Assembly: GCA_030762935.1 (NCBI GenBank) | Contig: CM060895.1 | Location: 73,949,001 to 74,013,000, forward strand | Direction of reading: 5' to 3' | Length of the DNA stretch: 64,000 nucleotides | Source of the DNA: Hymenopus coronatus | Taxonomy: Eukaryota; Arthropoda; Insecta; Mantodea; Hymenopodidae | Shown: positions 21,953 through 32,326 of the stretch, one piece after another | Layout of the letters: each line of letters begins with the position of its first letter | How positions within the stretch are numbered: the stretch's first letter is position 1 | Notes under the pieces: generated by a model | What the model saw: only the letters and a program-made list of their open reading frames with translations | The model's database searches: none | What the model was told of the DNA's origin: nothing | Program-made: the position numbers and the translations under genes

Positions 21953-22134
21953 GTAAGTAAACTGCTTCATCATTTTGATGCCAAAGGCCGCTTTAATGAG
22001 TGCCCATGTGCCACTGTTTGTGCGTTTGTTTTGTCATTGTTGCCTTGGTCATTCATTTGCTCTGCTTACGTTTTACTTTCTTTACCACCAAACCTATTAT
22101 AGATAAGCGTGTCTTTTATTATTATTTCTGGTTA

Positions 22135-22225
22135 AATAAAAAATATCTGCTCCCACCGGGAATCGAATTCGAGACCTACAGCTGAGAACTCAGGTCGCGG
22201 ATCGCTCGGCCTTGGAGGCAGTCCT
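22135..22225 (-). repeat. tRNA-like SINE fragment
   Basis: On the minus strand this reads CTGCCTCCAAGGCCGAGCGA, then GTCTCGAATTCGATTCCCGG, which gives A- and B-box-like motifs at tRNA spacing. Only the head is recognisable. Confidence 0.5.
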
Positions 22226-22440
22226 TATAAGTGTTGTATGTCATCAAAAACTTCAATGTCAAGATTTCACAGAAATTACATGTTTTGAAGCCCCCTGGAC
22301 CCAAAGTAAACTTTGTACCTTATCAAATACATATATTGCAGGCAGAGAAAAATTGAATACCTCCAAAAAGTTAGTGATTATACTATGTACACGTTTTGAA
22401 GTCCCCTGGATTTAAAAAGACATTGGTAGGGTTTAAAAAG
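22226..22440 (+). repeat. Repeated fragments of R900 landmark 2
   Basis: Three partial repeats of the region around landmark 2 occur: GATTTCACAGAAATTACATG followed by TTTGAAGCCCCCTGGACCC, then ACACGTTTTGAAGTCCCCTG, then TTTAAAAAGACAT twice. It leads into a fuller copy. Confidence 0.5.
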
Positions 22441-22895
22441 ACATACATAGGAGGTAGAGAAGGTATTGCAATCTACCCAAAAGTTCATACCGAGATTTCA
22501 CCGTAAACACACGTTTTAGGGCCCCCTTTACCCCCCAAAAATAAGTTTTTGAAAAAGGACCATGTGTGTGTGTCTGTGAACACGATAACTCAAAAACGAA
22601 AAGTCGTTGAATACCAAACTTGGTATTTAAGTTTAGTATCTTCGAAGGATGCGACACGAAGATTTTGAGAAAAGTTCCCCCCACCCGAAACTACCGTTTA
22701 CATGGATAATATTCGAAAATTGACTATCACATTAGTCTAGAGTATTCACTTATTTCTCTTCTACTTATGAGGAAGTAATTAATACGACCATTTGTGCTAA
22801 TGTTTATCTTGATTAGCAAGAAGTAGAGAGAAGGTCCAGAGGTTTTAAAGAATAATGTGTTATAAAATAGCTAGAACATGTCATGTGAAAGGAAC
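22441..22895 (+). repeat. R900 copy 1 of a tandem trio, deleted centre
   Basis: Starts GGTAGAGAAGGTATTGCAAT and keeps landmarks 2-6 at high identity (AAGGATGCGACACGAAGATT). It then jumps from the C-rich box (AACTACCGTTTACATGG) to landmark 11 (GACTATCACATTAGTCTAG), losing about 400 bp, and ends in the tail CATGTGAAAGGAACACATCA. Confidence 0.85.
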
Positions 22896-23475
22896 ACATC
22901 AGATTTTTAAAGAAAGTTCCTTTTGTGAGTTCGTATGTGTGTGTCTGTGAACAACATGACACAAAAACCTAAAGTTGGTTAAATACCAAACTTGATATTT
23001 AAGTTCAGCATGTTCCAAGGATGCGACACGAAGATTTTCAATATTTCCCCCACCCCAAACTATCCTTTACATGAAACATTTTTCAAAGATTTTGATTTTC
23101 TCAAAATGGGTTTAATGGTTGTCACATTTAATGTGACAAAAGTGTATTTCTTGAATTTTCTGTGAATAGCATTTTGCCTAACTGATAAATCGTAAATGAT
23201 AAAAAATTACTACATAAAATTCTAATCTCGTTAAAAAACCATAACTTTTGCAAAGTATATTTCTTTGAAGTTACCAGACATTCCTAATTGTTGAGTGCTA
23301 TTTTAACTATCTCATAAGTCTAAGGTATTCTGCTATTCCTCTTGTATCTACAAGAAATTATGTCATAAATGCATTTCTGAAAATGTTTTTTTTGTTTCGT
23401 TTGAACTAAGGAAATAGAGTAGGTATTTTGAAGAATAGTTTGTTGACAATTATTAGAAAAAGCCCTATGATAAAA
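22896..23475 (+). repeat. R900 copy 2 of a tandem trio
   Basis: Follows the previous tail at GATTTTTAAAGAAAGTTCC, lacking the palindrome module. Landmarks 3-8 are clear (AACTTGATATTTAAGTTCAG, CCCCCACCCCAAACTATCC), and the second half is diverged, ending AAACATAAGATTTTT. Confidence 0.75.
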
Positions 23476-24165
23476 CATAAGATTTTTAGTAAAAGATTCG
23501 TGTGTGCGTGTCTGAGGAAACAGCTTACTCCCAACGAAATATCCGATAACTACCAAACTTGGAATTTATGTCCAGCTTCTTCCGAGAATGCATTGCGAAG
23601 ATTTTCAAACCACCCAGCACAAGCTAACCTCTTTACATGTGTGTGTGTGTGTACACCACAATTCAAAAACGCAATGTGGCTCAATACCACATTTTGTATT
23701 TAAGTTCAACGTTCAAGATGACAAGAAAAGCCCCAATCCCTAACTATCCTGTATACAACATTTTTTGAAAACTTTGGCTGTCTCAAAAATAGCTCTAAAC
23801 ATTTTGAAATAATATATATTCAGGATTTTATTCCAAATGAAATGTAGAATTTGAGTTTTCTGGAATTGTCTCTGAAGTCTTCGTCATTCTGAATGATATT
23901 TGCATAACTCGTAATCCGTAACACATAGACAAAAACCTACTATACAAATTTTAGCTATGATTCAACCACACAATTTGTACTGGCTGCATTGGTTTTTGTA
24001 GAAATATTCTTTGTTGTTACTTTGTTTCTCTTTTCTCGAATCGGAAGATGTTATTATTTCTCCTTTCTCTTTATCAATCAAAGAGTACGGAATTTCAGAA
24101 CCATTACAGAGCGATCAGCTCTTAAAAGAACTGACTTATCGCTAATAATGGTATAGATGTGAGAA
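23476..24165 (+). repeat. R900 copy 3 of a tandem trio
   Basis: Begins TTTTTAGTAAAAGATTCGTG immediately after the previous tail. Landmark 3 appears twice (about 23505 and 23640). It is diverged and fades near 24160 before landmark 11. Confidence 0.65.
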
Positions 24166-24214
24166 AAATATCTTAAATACTGTAAATTTTCCTTAATTTT
24201 AGACTATTTCTAAG

Positions 24215-25120
24215 CAAAAAATCTTATGTGCTCCATTCACACGACTTTCTCTACATCTACTTAACAACTTATTGTTAAAAAGCATATTCTTCTATGTACT
24301 TTATGAAAATCGACATAATGATTAGCAGAAATTGTCTTAATTACTTGCTTCCTTGTTATTAGAAGGGAAATAGGGAATACACTAGGCTAAAATGATAGTC
24401 AAATCTTTTAAAAGCTGGTTGCCATGTGGCTGAAATCCGTTTCTATGCAGGGCTAGGAATTTACAACTTACCGCGTGAGAAAAATTAAAGTATTTTAAAT
24501 CTGAAACAAATAACAAAGAATATCTCAGAAATGGTCAACTCCACGAAAAAAAAAAAAAAAAAAAAAAAACGTATATGATATAAATTGGGTGTTTTAACGT
24601 GATCTATATTTTTTGTGTAGTGAGTTTTTGTCTATTTCTTACGGTTTACCAGTTACGCAAAATTCATTCAGAATAAAGAGGTCCTTAGAGGCTATTCCCA
24701 GAAAATTCAAGATATACATTTTATTTGCCATATAAATAGCTTTAATATACGGCATTTTAATCAAAACCATTAGCCATTTTTGAGAAAATCTACATTTTCG
24801 AATTTATTTTTTCAAGTAAAGGGTAGTATGAAGTGGGGAGTTTTTCTCGAATCTTCGTGTCGCATCCCTGGAAGATACTAAACTTAAGTACCGAGTTTGG
24901 TATTTTACAGAGTTTTCGATTTTGAATTATCATGTTCACAGATACACGGACACACTGACACTCGGACACACACGGACCTTTTTCTGAAAATGCTTTTTTT
25001 TTTTTATACAGGGGACCCTAAGAATATATATTTACGGTCAAATCTCGGTATCGAATTTTTGGGTGGGGTGCAATACCTTCTCTATACACTATGTACATAA
25101 TACGCGTAGAGAAAGTAAAA
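24215..25120 (-). repeat. R900 copy, full length
   Basis: About 906 bp in minus sense, from AAATCTTATGTGCTCCATTC to the palindrome (CTATACACTATGTACATAAT, GCGTAGAGAAAGTAAAA). All twelve landmarks are present. It contains a 24-base A-run at about 24547-24570. It faces the preceding tandem trio tail-to-tail. Confidence 0.9.
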
Positions 25121-25589
25121 TGATCATTATCATGGCCGTCTTAACATAAACGTCTTTATACACAAGGGATTATTGAAGTTGCGTGTGGTGGTTAGAGAGG
25201 GTCCTGTGATTGTGGTAGACCAAATTTTAAATTTATCTTCATTCCGTGGGTTTCATTGTTGTTATTCAGTCGTTTTTATAAAAACTGTATAGCCTCGAAA
25301 ACAATGAACTTCTCCCATGAACATTAGCTGATTTGTTTTCCTTCGTTTGCAGAACAACTAAGAGAAGGATTTCAACGCTTTTCATCTCTCCTTTATTTAC
25401 AAATACTCAAGTGAATGTTTTCATATAGCTCACGCAAACACTAAATATAAATGAATTAACGTTTGCATAGGATATTCCGTACAGTGGCGGATCTACAATC
25501 GCCTAAATGAAGGTACTGACATTTTTCAAAGCGTATCTACACTAAATCCACATCCACATTGAAAATATCAATGTTTCTTGAGGGGTAAA
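25121..25589. other. Unassigned spacer
   Basis: No gene or recognised repeat was seen on either strand. Confidence 0.4.
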
Positions 25590-25681
25590 AGAGTTCTATT
25601 CCACCATCAAATTCATATTTGAACGTAAATACTTGTTAGGAGGCCCCGAAACCCAAAAGGTCATGTTTAGAAAAACTGCCT

Positions 25682-25726
<45 letters not shown>

Positions 25727-26240
25727 ACAGAAGTAAGTTAAACATCTAACTTGGTATTCTTCAATATCTTTCAAAAATGACACAAGAAGGTTTTCAAGAA
25801 AATCTCCCGCTCTAAACTACTCCTTAATTTTTTATTTATTTATCTTTATTTACTTTTTTTATTTATTTGTTTATTTATTTGTGTTTTTGTTTGTTAGTAC
25901 GTTTCAGTAGGTTATAATGGACAATGAAGGAATTAAATTATGGAATGAATCCGGGGTCCAATGAGCTTAAAGTTACTCGACATATGTCTTCTCAGGATAA
26001 GGGAAAATCCCGAAAAAAAACCTTATCCAGATAACTCAAGCAAAGCAAAATTCGATCTCGGGATCTCTTTAATATGAGGCAGACACGCTGTCCCCTCACT
26101 ACAGGGGCGGGCATTATTTTTATTCATATAAAAAGGGCTCTGAAGATGTTGGTTAATATACTATTGTTTAAGTTATTTTCATTATAAACTAAATGTATGT
26201 CTTGAATCTTTCGGGAATTACCTCTGACGTACCTCTTTTT
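25590..26240 (+). repeat. R900 fragment split by a SINE
   Basis: 25590-25830 covers landmarks 1-6 (TTCTATTCCACCATCAAATT, a 46-base GT tract at 25685-25725, TCTAACTTGGTATTCTTC). 26130-26240 continues with landmark 7 (AAATGTATGTCTTGAATCTT, GGGAATTACCTCTGACG). The intervening 300 bp is an AT-rich run plus an S5 SINE. Confidence 0.7.
25925..26110 (-). repeat. tRNA-like SINE, family S5
   Basis: GAGCTTAAAGTTACTCGACAT, ATGTCTTCTCAGGATAAGGG and CGAAAAAAAACCTTATCC match the copy at 28225. The right part AAATTCGATCTCGGGATCTC is a degenerate complementary B box. Confidence 0.65.
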
Positions 26241-26410
26241 TTTTTTTTTTTATTATACCCTACTTTTTATGTACCTAATTTGTTTACTGTGATTACTGTA
26301 TGATTACTAAATTTCTGTTTTACTTTTTACACACACATACACAAACATACAACACCCATGCCCAAGGCGGGACTCGAACCCACGATCCCCTGCGCTGCGA
26401 AACACCAAAG
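26241..26410 (-). repeat. SINE family S4
   Basis: ACACCCATGCCCAAGGCGGG, ACTCGAACCCACGATCCCCT and GCGAAACACCAAAGCG are the minus-sense tRNA-like head of S4. The body is TTTACTTTTTACACACACAT. The 5' end of the head and the 3' hairpin are missing. Confidence 0.8.
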
Positions 26411-26689
26411 CGACTGAATGTATTTTATATAATTTTGTATAACTTCTCAGCCATAAGAAATTGCTACTACAGGAAAATCATACTTTGTGCCGAAATACGT
26501 TTTCGTGAGTTTAATCGTTTCTTTGGTATACGTTTGTGATTTGAATTTTCTGATGCTTCAGACTTTTCTGAAATGCTAAGTAGTTGAGTTGTTTCTCGCG
26601 ATGCCATGACAAGAATGGCATTTCAAAATCAGCGTGTTGAAGATTTGATTATCATTGCAGCTTCCTGCACTGATAAATTAAAACATTTC

Positions 26690-27262
26690 TGCAAACGTTT
26701 ATCTCGATTAACGAAGTAGGTAGAGGAATAGGTAGATAGGTAAGACGGAGGAGAGTCGTAACGAATTGGGATTTTGTACCTATGTCCCTTGGAGGAAGGG
26801 ATGAAGTGAACCGGAAGGCCGGAACCAAGATCATAGCAATGACAAGAGTCCTTACACATGTGGTGGTCTTTAAACCTCAGCAATCAGCGGACGTTAAGAG
26901 TTCCAGAGAATACCCTTTTTCTCCGCCACGCCGCATCAAAGCACCATCGCCGATACTTCGAACTCTGTGACAGACCAATGTGGCAAAGGATGAAAAAAGT
27001 AATGAATGGAATGTCATGGTAGGACAGAAATTCTGGGGATGAAACAAATCACTCCAGCAGTCGCCTTCGACTATAGAAAATCCTCGAAAAAAAAACAAAA
27101 AAACATGGGTCAGTGGCCGGGGGTTCGAACCTGGGTCTGCTTAAATGCAGTTCATACGCGTTACGCGGCGCCACGTCGTTCGCTAGTTACAAGAATAAGC
27201 TTTTGTAAGAATAGTTCATGGGAGAGTGGATAGAGAAAGCAGTGTGAATGTAAAACCTATTT
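26690..27262 (+). repeat. R900 tail split by an S7 insertion
   Basis: AACGTTTATCTCGATTAACG and GAAGTAGGTAGAGGAATAGG (26690-26745) continue at 27190 with AAGAATAAGCTTTTGTAAGA and GATAGAGAAAGCAGTGTGAA. Together they form the last part of R900 with a SINE-like insert of about 440 bp between. Confidence 0.65.
26746..27188 (-). repeat. tRNA-related repeat, family S7
   Basis: The minus-sense head is CAGGTTCGAACCCCCGGCCA with GCGCCGCGTAACGCGTATGA before it. The body (GGAATGTCATGGTAGGACAG, ATCACTCCAGCAGTCGCCTT, GAAAATCCTCGAAAAAAAAA) matches the region at 48245-48620 in order, which supports a shared dispersed family. Confidence 0.6.
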
Positions 27263-27329
27263 TTACTCAGCCTCGCTGTAGACATAGCAATAATAAAGGA
27301 CGGTAACTTCGGTGTACTGCAGAAGTAAT

Positions 27330-27515
27330 TGTCAGTCTGGGAGGCGCAGTTAAACTGGCCTTCTGATGTCAAGGTTGCGGGTTTAGACCCGTCCCAGACC
27401 GGGCCGGTGGATTTACTGGCTTATAAAAAGAACTCCTATGGGTCGAAAATCCTGCAGACAGTCTGCACTCATGTGAATCCGTCAATTGACAGCGTCGTTG
27501 ACACAATTTTTTATT
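27330..27515 (+). repeat. tRNA-derived SINE, S3-related
   Basis: GTCTGGGAGGCGCAGTTAAA, then CAAGGTTGCGGGTTTAGACC, gives weak A-box and clear B-box matches. The body GATTTACTGGCTTATAAAAA and GGTCGAAAATCCTGCAGACA follows. It resembles 19749 in layout. Confidence 0.6.
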
Positions 27516-27542
27516 TGATAATAAGAGGGGTCCTGAAACAGA

Positions 27543-28085
27543 AGTACGCCGTGGCAGAGGGGTTAGACGCTGACACCTCTCACCGAGGGGGCCTAGGCTC
27601 AATCACTGGATGGGTTCGATCCCAAGCGACCGTACATGAGATTTTGCCGGTCCCCATGGCCGCGCTCGCTAAAGCGTCTCGCTTTGGTGCTTCGTGGGCA
27701 GGGGATCGTGGGTTCGAGTCCCGCCTTGGGCATGGATGTTACATGTTTGTGCAATGTGTATATGTTTGTAAGAGAAGCAGTAAAACCAGTAAACCAGTAA
27801 TCAGTAAAACCTACGGGGGGAAATGTAAATAGGGATACAGTACCGGAGTCCTGATCAGACTCCGTTACTGTTTTAAATTAATTAAAAAAAAAAATCACTG
27901 GAGACCGCATAAGGGGGTTTGTGATGCACAAAGTTGCGTATAGGCAGTTTTTCTTCCGGATTTTCGGTTTCCCCCGTCCTTCATTCCACAAATTCTACCA
28001 TCATATTTCCTATCATTCATTTCTCCTTCATTTCATATCATCTGTTTCCTCACTCTCAACGCATTTTAACAGTAGTGCCATTGTA
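27543..28085 (+). repeat. S1/S2-type SINE interrupted by S4
   Basis: The left piece (27543-27610) has TACGCCGTGGCAGAGGGGTT. The right piece (27893-28085) has GACCGCATAAGGGGGTTTGT, TTTTCGGTTTCCCCCGTCCT and ATTCTACCATCATATTTCC. AATCACTGGA occurs at both junctions (about 27601-27610 and 27893-27902), marking a target duplication. Confidence 0.65.
27611..27892 (+). repeat. SINE family S4 with 3' hairpin
   Basis: The S4 head is GGTCCCCATGGCCGCGCTCG and the B box GTGGGTTCGAGTCCCGCCTT. The body runs to a terminal hairpin, ACAGTACCGGAGTC (27837-27850) and GACTCCGTTACTGT (27858-27871), then an A-run. The first 35 bases (GGTTCGATCCCAAGCGACCG..) look like S1, so the inserted unit may be a chimera of two tRNA-like heads. 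Confidence 0.75.
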
Positions 28086-28224
28086 TTACTTGTTAATTAA
28101 AAGGAATATAAATTTTGGTACATTCAGCAAAGAGCATTATTCATATGTTATAGGCCTAGAACAACGCATGAACACATAACATAATATTAATTAATATTAG
28201 TACTTTAATCTGGTTGGTGTTTTG

Positions 28225-28385
28225 ATAAAATGATGCTCAAATGATCTCGGGATTCATGGAGCTTAAAGTTATTCAACATCCATCTTCTCAGAATAAGGGA
28301 GAAGCCCGAAAAAAAAAAAAAAAAAAAAAAAACTTATCCTAGAAACTCACCCTAAACGATATTCGAACTCGCGACCTCTTGAATT
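28225..28385 (-). repeat. tRNA-like SINE, family S5
   Basis: ATGGAGCTTAAAGTTATTCA, TTCTCAGAATAAGGGAGAAG, an A-run, then AACTCACCCTAAACGATATT and CGAACTCGCGACCTCTTG. The last is the complementary B box. Confidence 0.65.
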
Positions 28386-28737
28386 GGTATATTGTGGTTT
28401 AATAAGTTACCCAAACATATAAAACCTGCACAGGTAATTCATTTAAAGTGTTGAAGAAGTATCTGATGCGCAGATATTTATGTAGATTTAACTATAGCAG
28501 CTCTATACCGAATGCAAACTTTTTTGATTACACCTATGGCGCACTGTAAATGTAAAATAGGATTTTAGGAAATATCTTAGCTGTAGAATTCTCGAAATTG
28601 TAAAACATATTAGTAAACTTATTTATGTATATCACATCAGAAATGAAAATTATGTGTAAACTTTTAACTGTACATATAAATATGTAGCTCTATTGTGACA
28701 AGCCTGAAACATGAATTTCATGTCTATAGGTGGCTTC

Positions 28738-28761
28738 CCCTTCTTCTTCTTCTTCTTCTTC

Positions 28762-28793
<32 letters not shown>

Positions 28794-28796
28794 TTG
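28738..28796. repeat. Compound (TTC)n(TTA)n microsatellite
   Basis: Eight TTC units followed by about eleven TTA/ATT units. Confidence 0.95.
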
Positions 28797-28925
28797 GGGT
28801 TGTTTTTGTTTTTCATGCTATGTTTAAATGTTGTTGGCTCTTCATCAGCCATCAGGCACCCACAAGTAAGTCCTAGAGGATGTAATTCCTCCATACAGAA
28901 AGAAAAAGCCGATGATAAGTTAAGC

Positions 28926-29067
28926 TTTTATTGTACTTTCTCTACATGTGCTATGCGTACAGAAGGTATTGTATTGCACCCAAAATTTCGATGTCGGAAT
29001 TTCTGGGGAAATATGTCGCTGAGTCGATAAAAGCATTTTAGGCAAAGTTAAGTGTTTTGTGCGTGTA

Positions 29068-29109
<42 letters not shown>

Positions 29110-29695
29110 GACATATTAGCTCAAAAACGAAAAGACCGTTAAATACCAAAAGTGGTATTTAAATTTAGTATATTCCAAGGATGCGACACTAAAGATTTTC
29201 AAGAAAATCCTCCCACCACAAACTAGCCTTTCCAAAGAAAACTTTTTGAAATTTTTCTTTTTGTGAAAATGACACTTGACAAGTTTTATTAAAATATCAC
29301 GCATTAAAGATATTCACAAAACAAATAAAATGTATATCTTGATTTCTCTGTGAATACCCTCTGAAGAGCTCTTCATTCTGGATGAATTTTGCTGAATTTT
29401 TTATCACTGGTAACCGTAAAAGATAGAAAAACATTTTACACACAAAAGTAAAACTCGTTAAAACACCTCATTTATGTCATATACATTTGACATTGTTGAG
29501 TTGCCTTGTTATTGGTACCTATTGTAAACTATGTAACTTTACTTCTGTTTTGTTTTACCTTAATTGTTCACATAGTGATTAACTTTTAAAAAAAATGACA
29601 ATCGCGTGAATTCCCTTATTTTCAATCTGCTTAAAAAGAAGCAAATAATAAGACTATTACAACTAATGCTCGTCTCAATTATCATGATCTAGATG
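28926..29695 (+). repeat. R900 copy, first of a tandem pair
   Basis: TTGTACTTTCTCTACATGTG opens the copy with a shortened palindrome. A GT tract lies at about 29070-29105, followed by landmarks 4-8 and a diverged second half. It is cut near GATCTAGATG, before the tail hairpin. Confidence 0.85.
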
Positions 29696-30368
29696 GACAG
29701 CGTAGCTCAAAAACGAAAAGACCGTTAAATACCAAACTTGGTATTTAAGTTAGGTATCTTCCAAGGATGCGACACGAAGATTTTCATGAGGATCTCCCAC
29801 TCCCAACTACCCGTTACATGAAATTTTTTGGACTTTCTCGAAAATGGGTTTAACGATTTTGATTAAAACATCGTAATATTAAAGAAATTTACCTGACAAA
29901 TAATATGTATATCTTAAAATTTCTGGGAATAGCCCCTGAAGACTAATTTATTCTGGATGAATTTTACGGAATTTTGCATAACTGCTAAACCGTAAGAGAT
30001 AGGCAAAAATGACCATGCAAAAATGTAGAGCACATTAAAATACACAATTTATGTTATATAATTTTTTTCGTGCAATTGATCGTTTTTGAGATATGCCTTG
30101 TTTTTGGTTTCAGCTTTAAAAACATACTTTTCTCATATGGGAATTTGTCAACTCCTGTCCATACAAACATAGCAACCAGCTTTTGACTATCACTTTAACC
30201 TATGGTACCCCCTTATTTCACTTCTACTTACAAGGGAGCAAGTAATTAGAATATTTCTACTAATTTTTCTCGATCAGCATGAAGTAAACAGAAGCATTAG
30301 CTTTTTAACAATAATTTGTTGCAGAGATGTAGAGAAAAGCATGTGAATAGATCACATCAGATTTTTTT
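29696..30368 (+). repeat. R900 copy, second of a tandem pair
   Basis: Starts GACAGCGTAGCTCAAAAACG (just after landmark 3) and continues without gaps to GAATAGATCACATCAGATTT. Landmark 4 is perfect here (AATACCAAACTTGGTATT). Confidence 0.85.
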
Positions 30369-30439
30369 GGTTTTGATTTGATTATGGATTCGCATAAAAG
30401 TTCAATTTGAAATTAATTAATGTGTTTTTTTTGTTTGTT

Positions 30440-30700
30440 TTTTTTTTGTTTTTTTTTTTAAACAGCACCGGAGTCTGGTCAGGACTCCGGCGCTGTATCC
30501 CCTGTTTACATTCTCCCCCCCCCCCCTCTAAATTTACTGTATGGTTACTGGTTTTACAGTTCCTTTACACAAACATATACACATTGCGCAGACATATAGT
30601 ACACACGCACAAGGCGGGACTCGAACCCGCGATCCCCTGCCCACGAAACACCAAAGCAAGACGCCTTAGCGAGCGAGGCCATGTGGACCGGCAGCAGCTT
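30440..30700 (-). repeat. SINE family S4, most complete copy
   Basis: Minus-sense S4 from hairpin to head. ACAGCACCGGAGTC (30462-30475) pairs with GACTCCGGCGCTGT (30483-30496) with one mismatch and a 7-base loop. Then ATTTACTGTATGGTTACTGG, GCGGGACTCGAACCCGCGAT and GAGGCCATGTGGACCGG. Being near complete, this copy defines the family at about 240 bp. Confidence 0.85.
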
Positions 30701-30894
30701 ACGTACATTCTCACATCTCAGACGTGTCTGTGCCTATTTACTCTTGACGGACTGTATGATAACGATGTGAGGAGATATTTACAGACGTCATGGAGACTGC
30801 ATGCTGAAGAGGCCGGTCGGTGCTGATACGTTTAGGGATTTGAAAGATTCAACATCCTCAATTCTATTTACAAGACGCGATGTGCAATATGTTT

Positions 30895-31165
30895 TAATAA
30901 AAATCTGATTTGCTCCATTCACATGACTTTCTCTACATCTCTGCAAAAAATTATTGTTAAAAAACTTATGCTTCTTTCTACTTCATACCAAAAAAAAAAA
31001 AAAAAAAAGAAAATGAACAGGAGTTGAGAAATTCTCGTGAGAAAAATAAATATTTTAAATCTGAAACAAATAACAAGGAATATCTCCAAAACGATTCACT
31101 CCACGAAAAATGTATATAACATAAATTGTGTATTTTAATACGCACTACATTTTCTATTAAGTAAA
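30895..31165 (-). repeat. R900 tail-half copy
   Basis: AAAAATCTGATTTGCTCCAT, CATGACTTTCTCTACATCTC, then a jump (A-run at about 30990) into landmark 9 (CAAATAACAAGGAATATCTC), ending near GCACTACATTTTCTATTAAG. Confidence 0.8.
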
Positions 31166-31199
31166 TCACAAATTAACCTTTGCATGGAAAGCATAAATA

Positions 31200-31455
31200 C
31201 ACACACACACATATATATGTGTGTGTATATTTATCATTTTTTAAAAAATGGCTTGAACAATTTATGATAATAAAACTGAATTTTGAATGTTATGGGAATA
31301 ACCTTCATCCGGAAGGAATTTTATGTGTAGTTTTGTATAAGGATAGACTAAAGAGATGGACAAAAATTTACTATAAAATTTTAGATCTTAGAGCACACAA
31401 TTTATTAAAATAACTTTTTGTGGCATTGGCTGTGTATGAGATATGAGCTATTATT
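31200..31455 (+). repeat. R900 central fragment, old
   Basis: ACACACACACATATATATGT, then AATTTTGAATGTTATGGGAA, GACTAAAGAGATGGACAAAA and TTGTGGCATTGGCTGTGTAT correspond to landmarks 3 and 7-9 with heavy loss. Confidence 0.5.
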
Positions 31456-31982
31456 GTTATGAAGTGGTCATTTCCCATTTTTAAAGTCCTGTAGCTATTT
31501 ACTTGTTTCTCGCAATATCAGGAAAGAGTATTTTAAGGCGAGCATATACATAAATATTAATTATCAATTCCGTTACCTAACTCCTAGCAATTATAAACAT
31601 GAAATTTGTTTGTTTTCATTAGTGCTTTCTAACTAATTTTTGAGAGAGAGAGGGGGAGGGAGAGGGAGAGAGAGAGAAAGAGAGAGTACCGAAATTATAT
31701 CGATTTATCTTGTAGACGAAGATGATGAAGACGTCAGTTTCAAACCAATATTAAGAGCAGGATTTCAAGACCATCATATAGTTTAAAAACGCTGGCCAAC
31801 ATTTTAGTGTCAGTATTCTAACTATTCGTATGCAAAATCGTAACTCTATGTAAATTTGAAATGCAATTTTTCACTTCTAATCAAAAAGTAAAGATCTAAG
31901 AGGTAAATATAAGATAAAGCGTTTGCGAAAATAGTTTGTAGACGAGTAAGTATTGAAAAACCATCTGAATGCAAAGACCTAA
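31456..31982. other. Unassigned spacer with a GA-rich tract
   Basis: A purine run (GAGAGAGAGAGGGGGAGGGA, about 31644-31690) stands out. No coding signal was seen. Confidence 0.45.
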
Positions 31983-32258
31983 ATTTTGACTTTCTGTATT
32001 AACTTCCTATACAGTGAAGAGAAGTATTGTACTCCATTAAAGCAAACAACATTAAAATCGATGTACGATTGAGGACCTCTGAATCCAAAACTAGCATCTT
32101 TAGAAAAATGTCCATGCGCGTGAGCGTCTGTGAACAGTGTAACTCGGAAAGAAAAGGTTGGCCAATACCAAACTTGGTATTTATAGTTCTGAATCTTCAA
32201 AGGATGCGACACGAATATTTTCAGAAAAAGTGCTCTATAAATAGAAGACTTTGCTTAA
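31983..32258 (+). repeat. R900 start fragment
   Basis: Landmarks 1-5 are recognisable: CTTCCTATACAGTGAAGAGA, AAAATGTCCATGCGCGTGAG, AATACCAAACTTGGTATTTA, AAGGATGCGACACGAATATT. The sequence breaks off at the C-rich box. Confidence 0.75.
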
Positions 32259-32326
32259 TATAAGTATTTTTTCAAATAATTATAACAATTTTTATTAACA
32301 TATCACAAAATTAGGATATTTACAAC

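Noticed and set aside
22441..24165. CRISPR-like array because of tandem repeats
   Set aside because: The units are 450-700 bp diverged R900 copies with no short direct repeats or unique spacers; the window looks eukaryotic.
27329..27832. Open frame of 167 codons, the longest in the window
   Set aside because: It runs through three adjacent SINEs (S3-like, S1, S4), has low-complexity joins and no domain; an artefact of stop-poor tRNA-like sequence.
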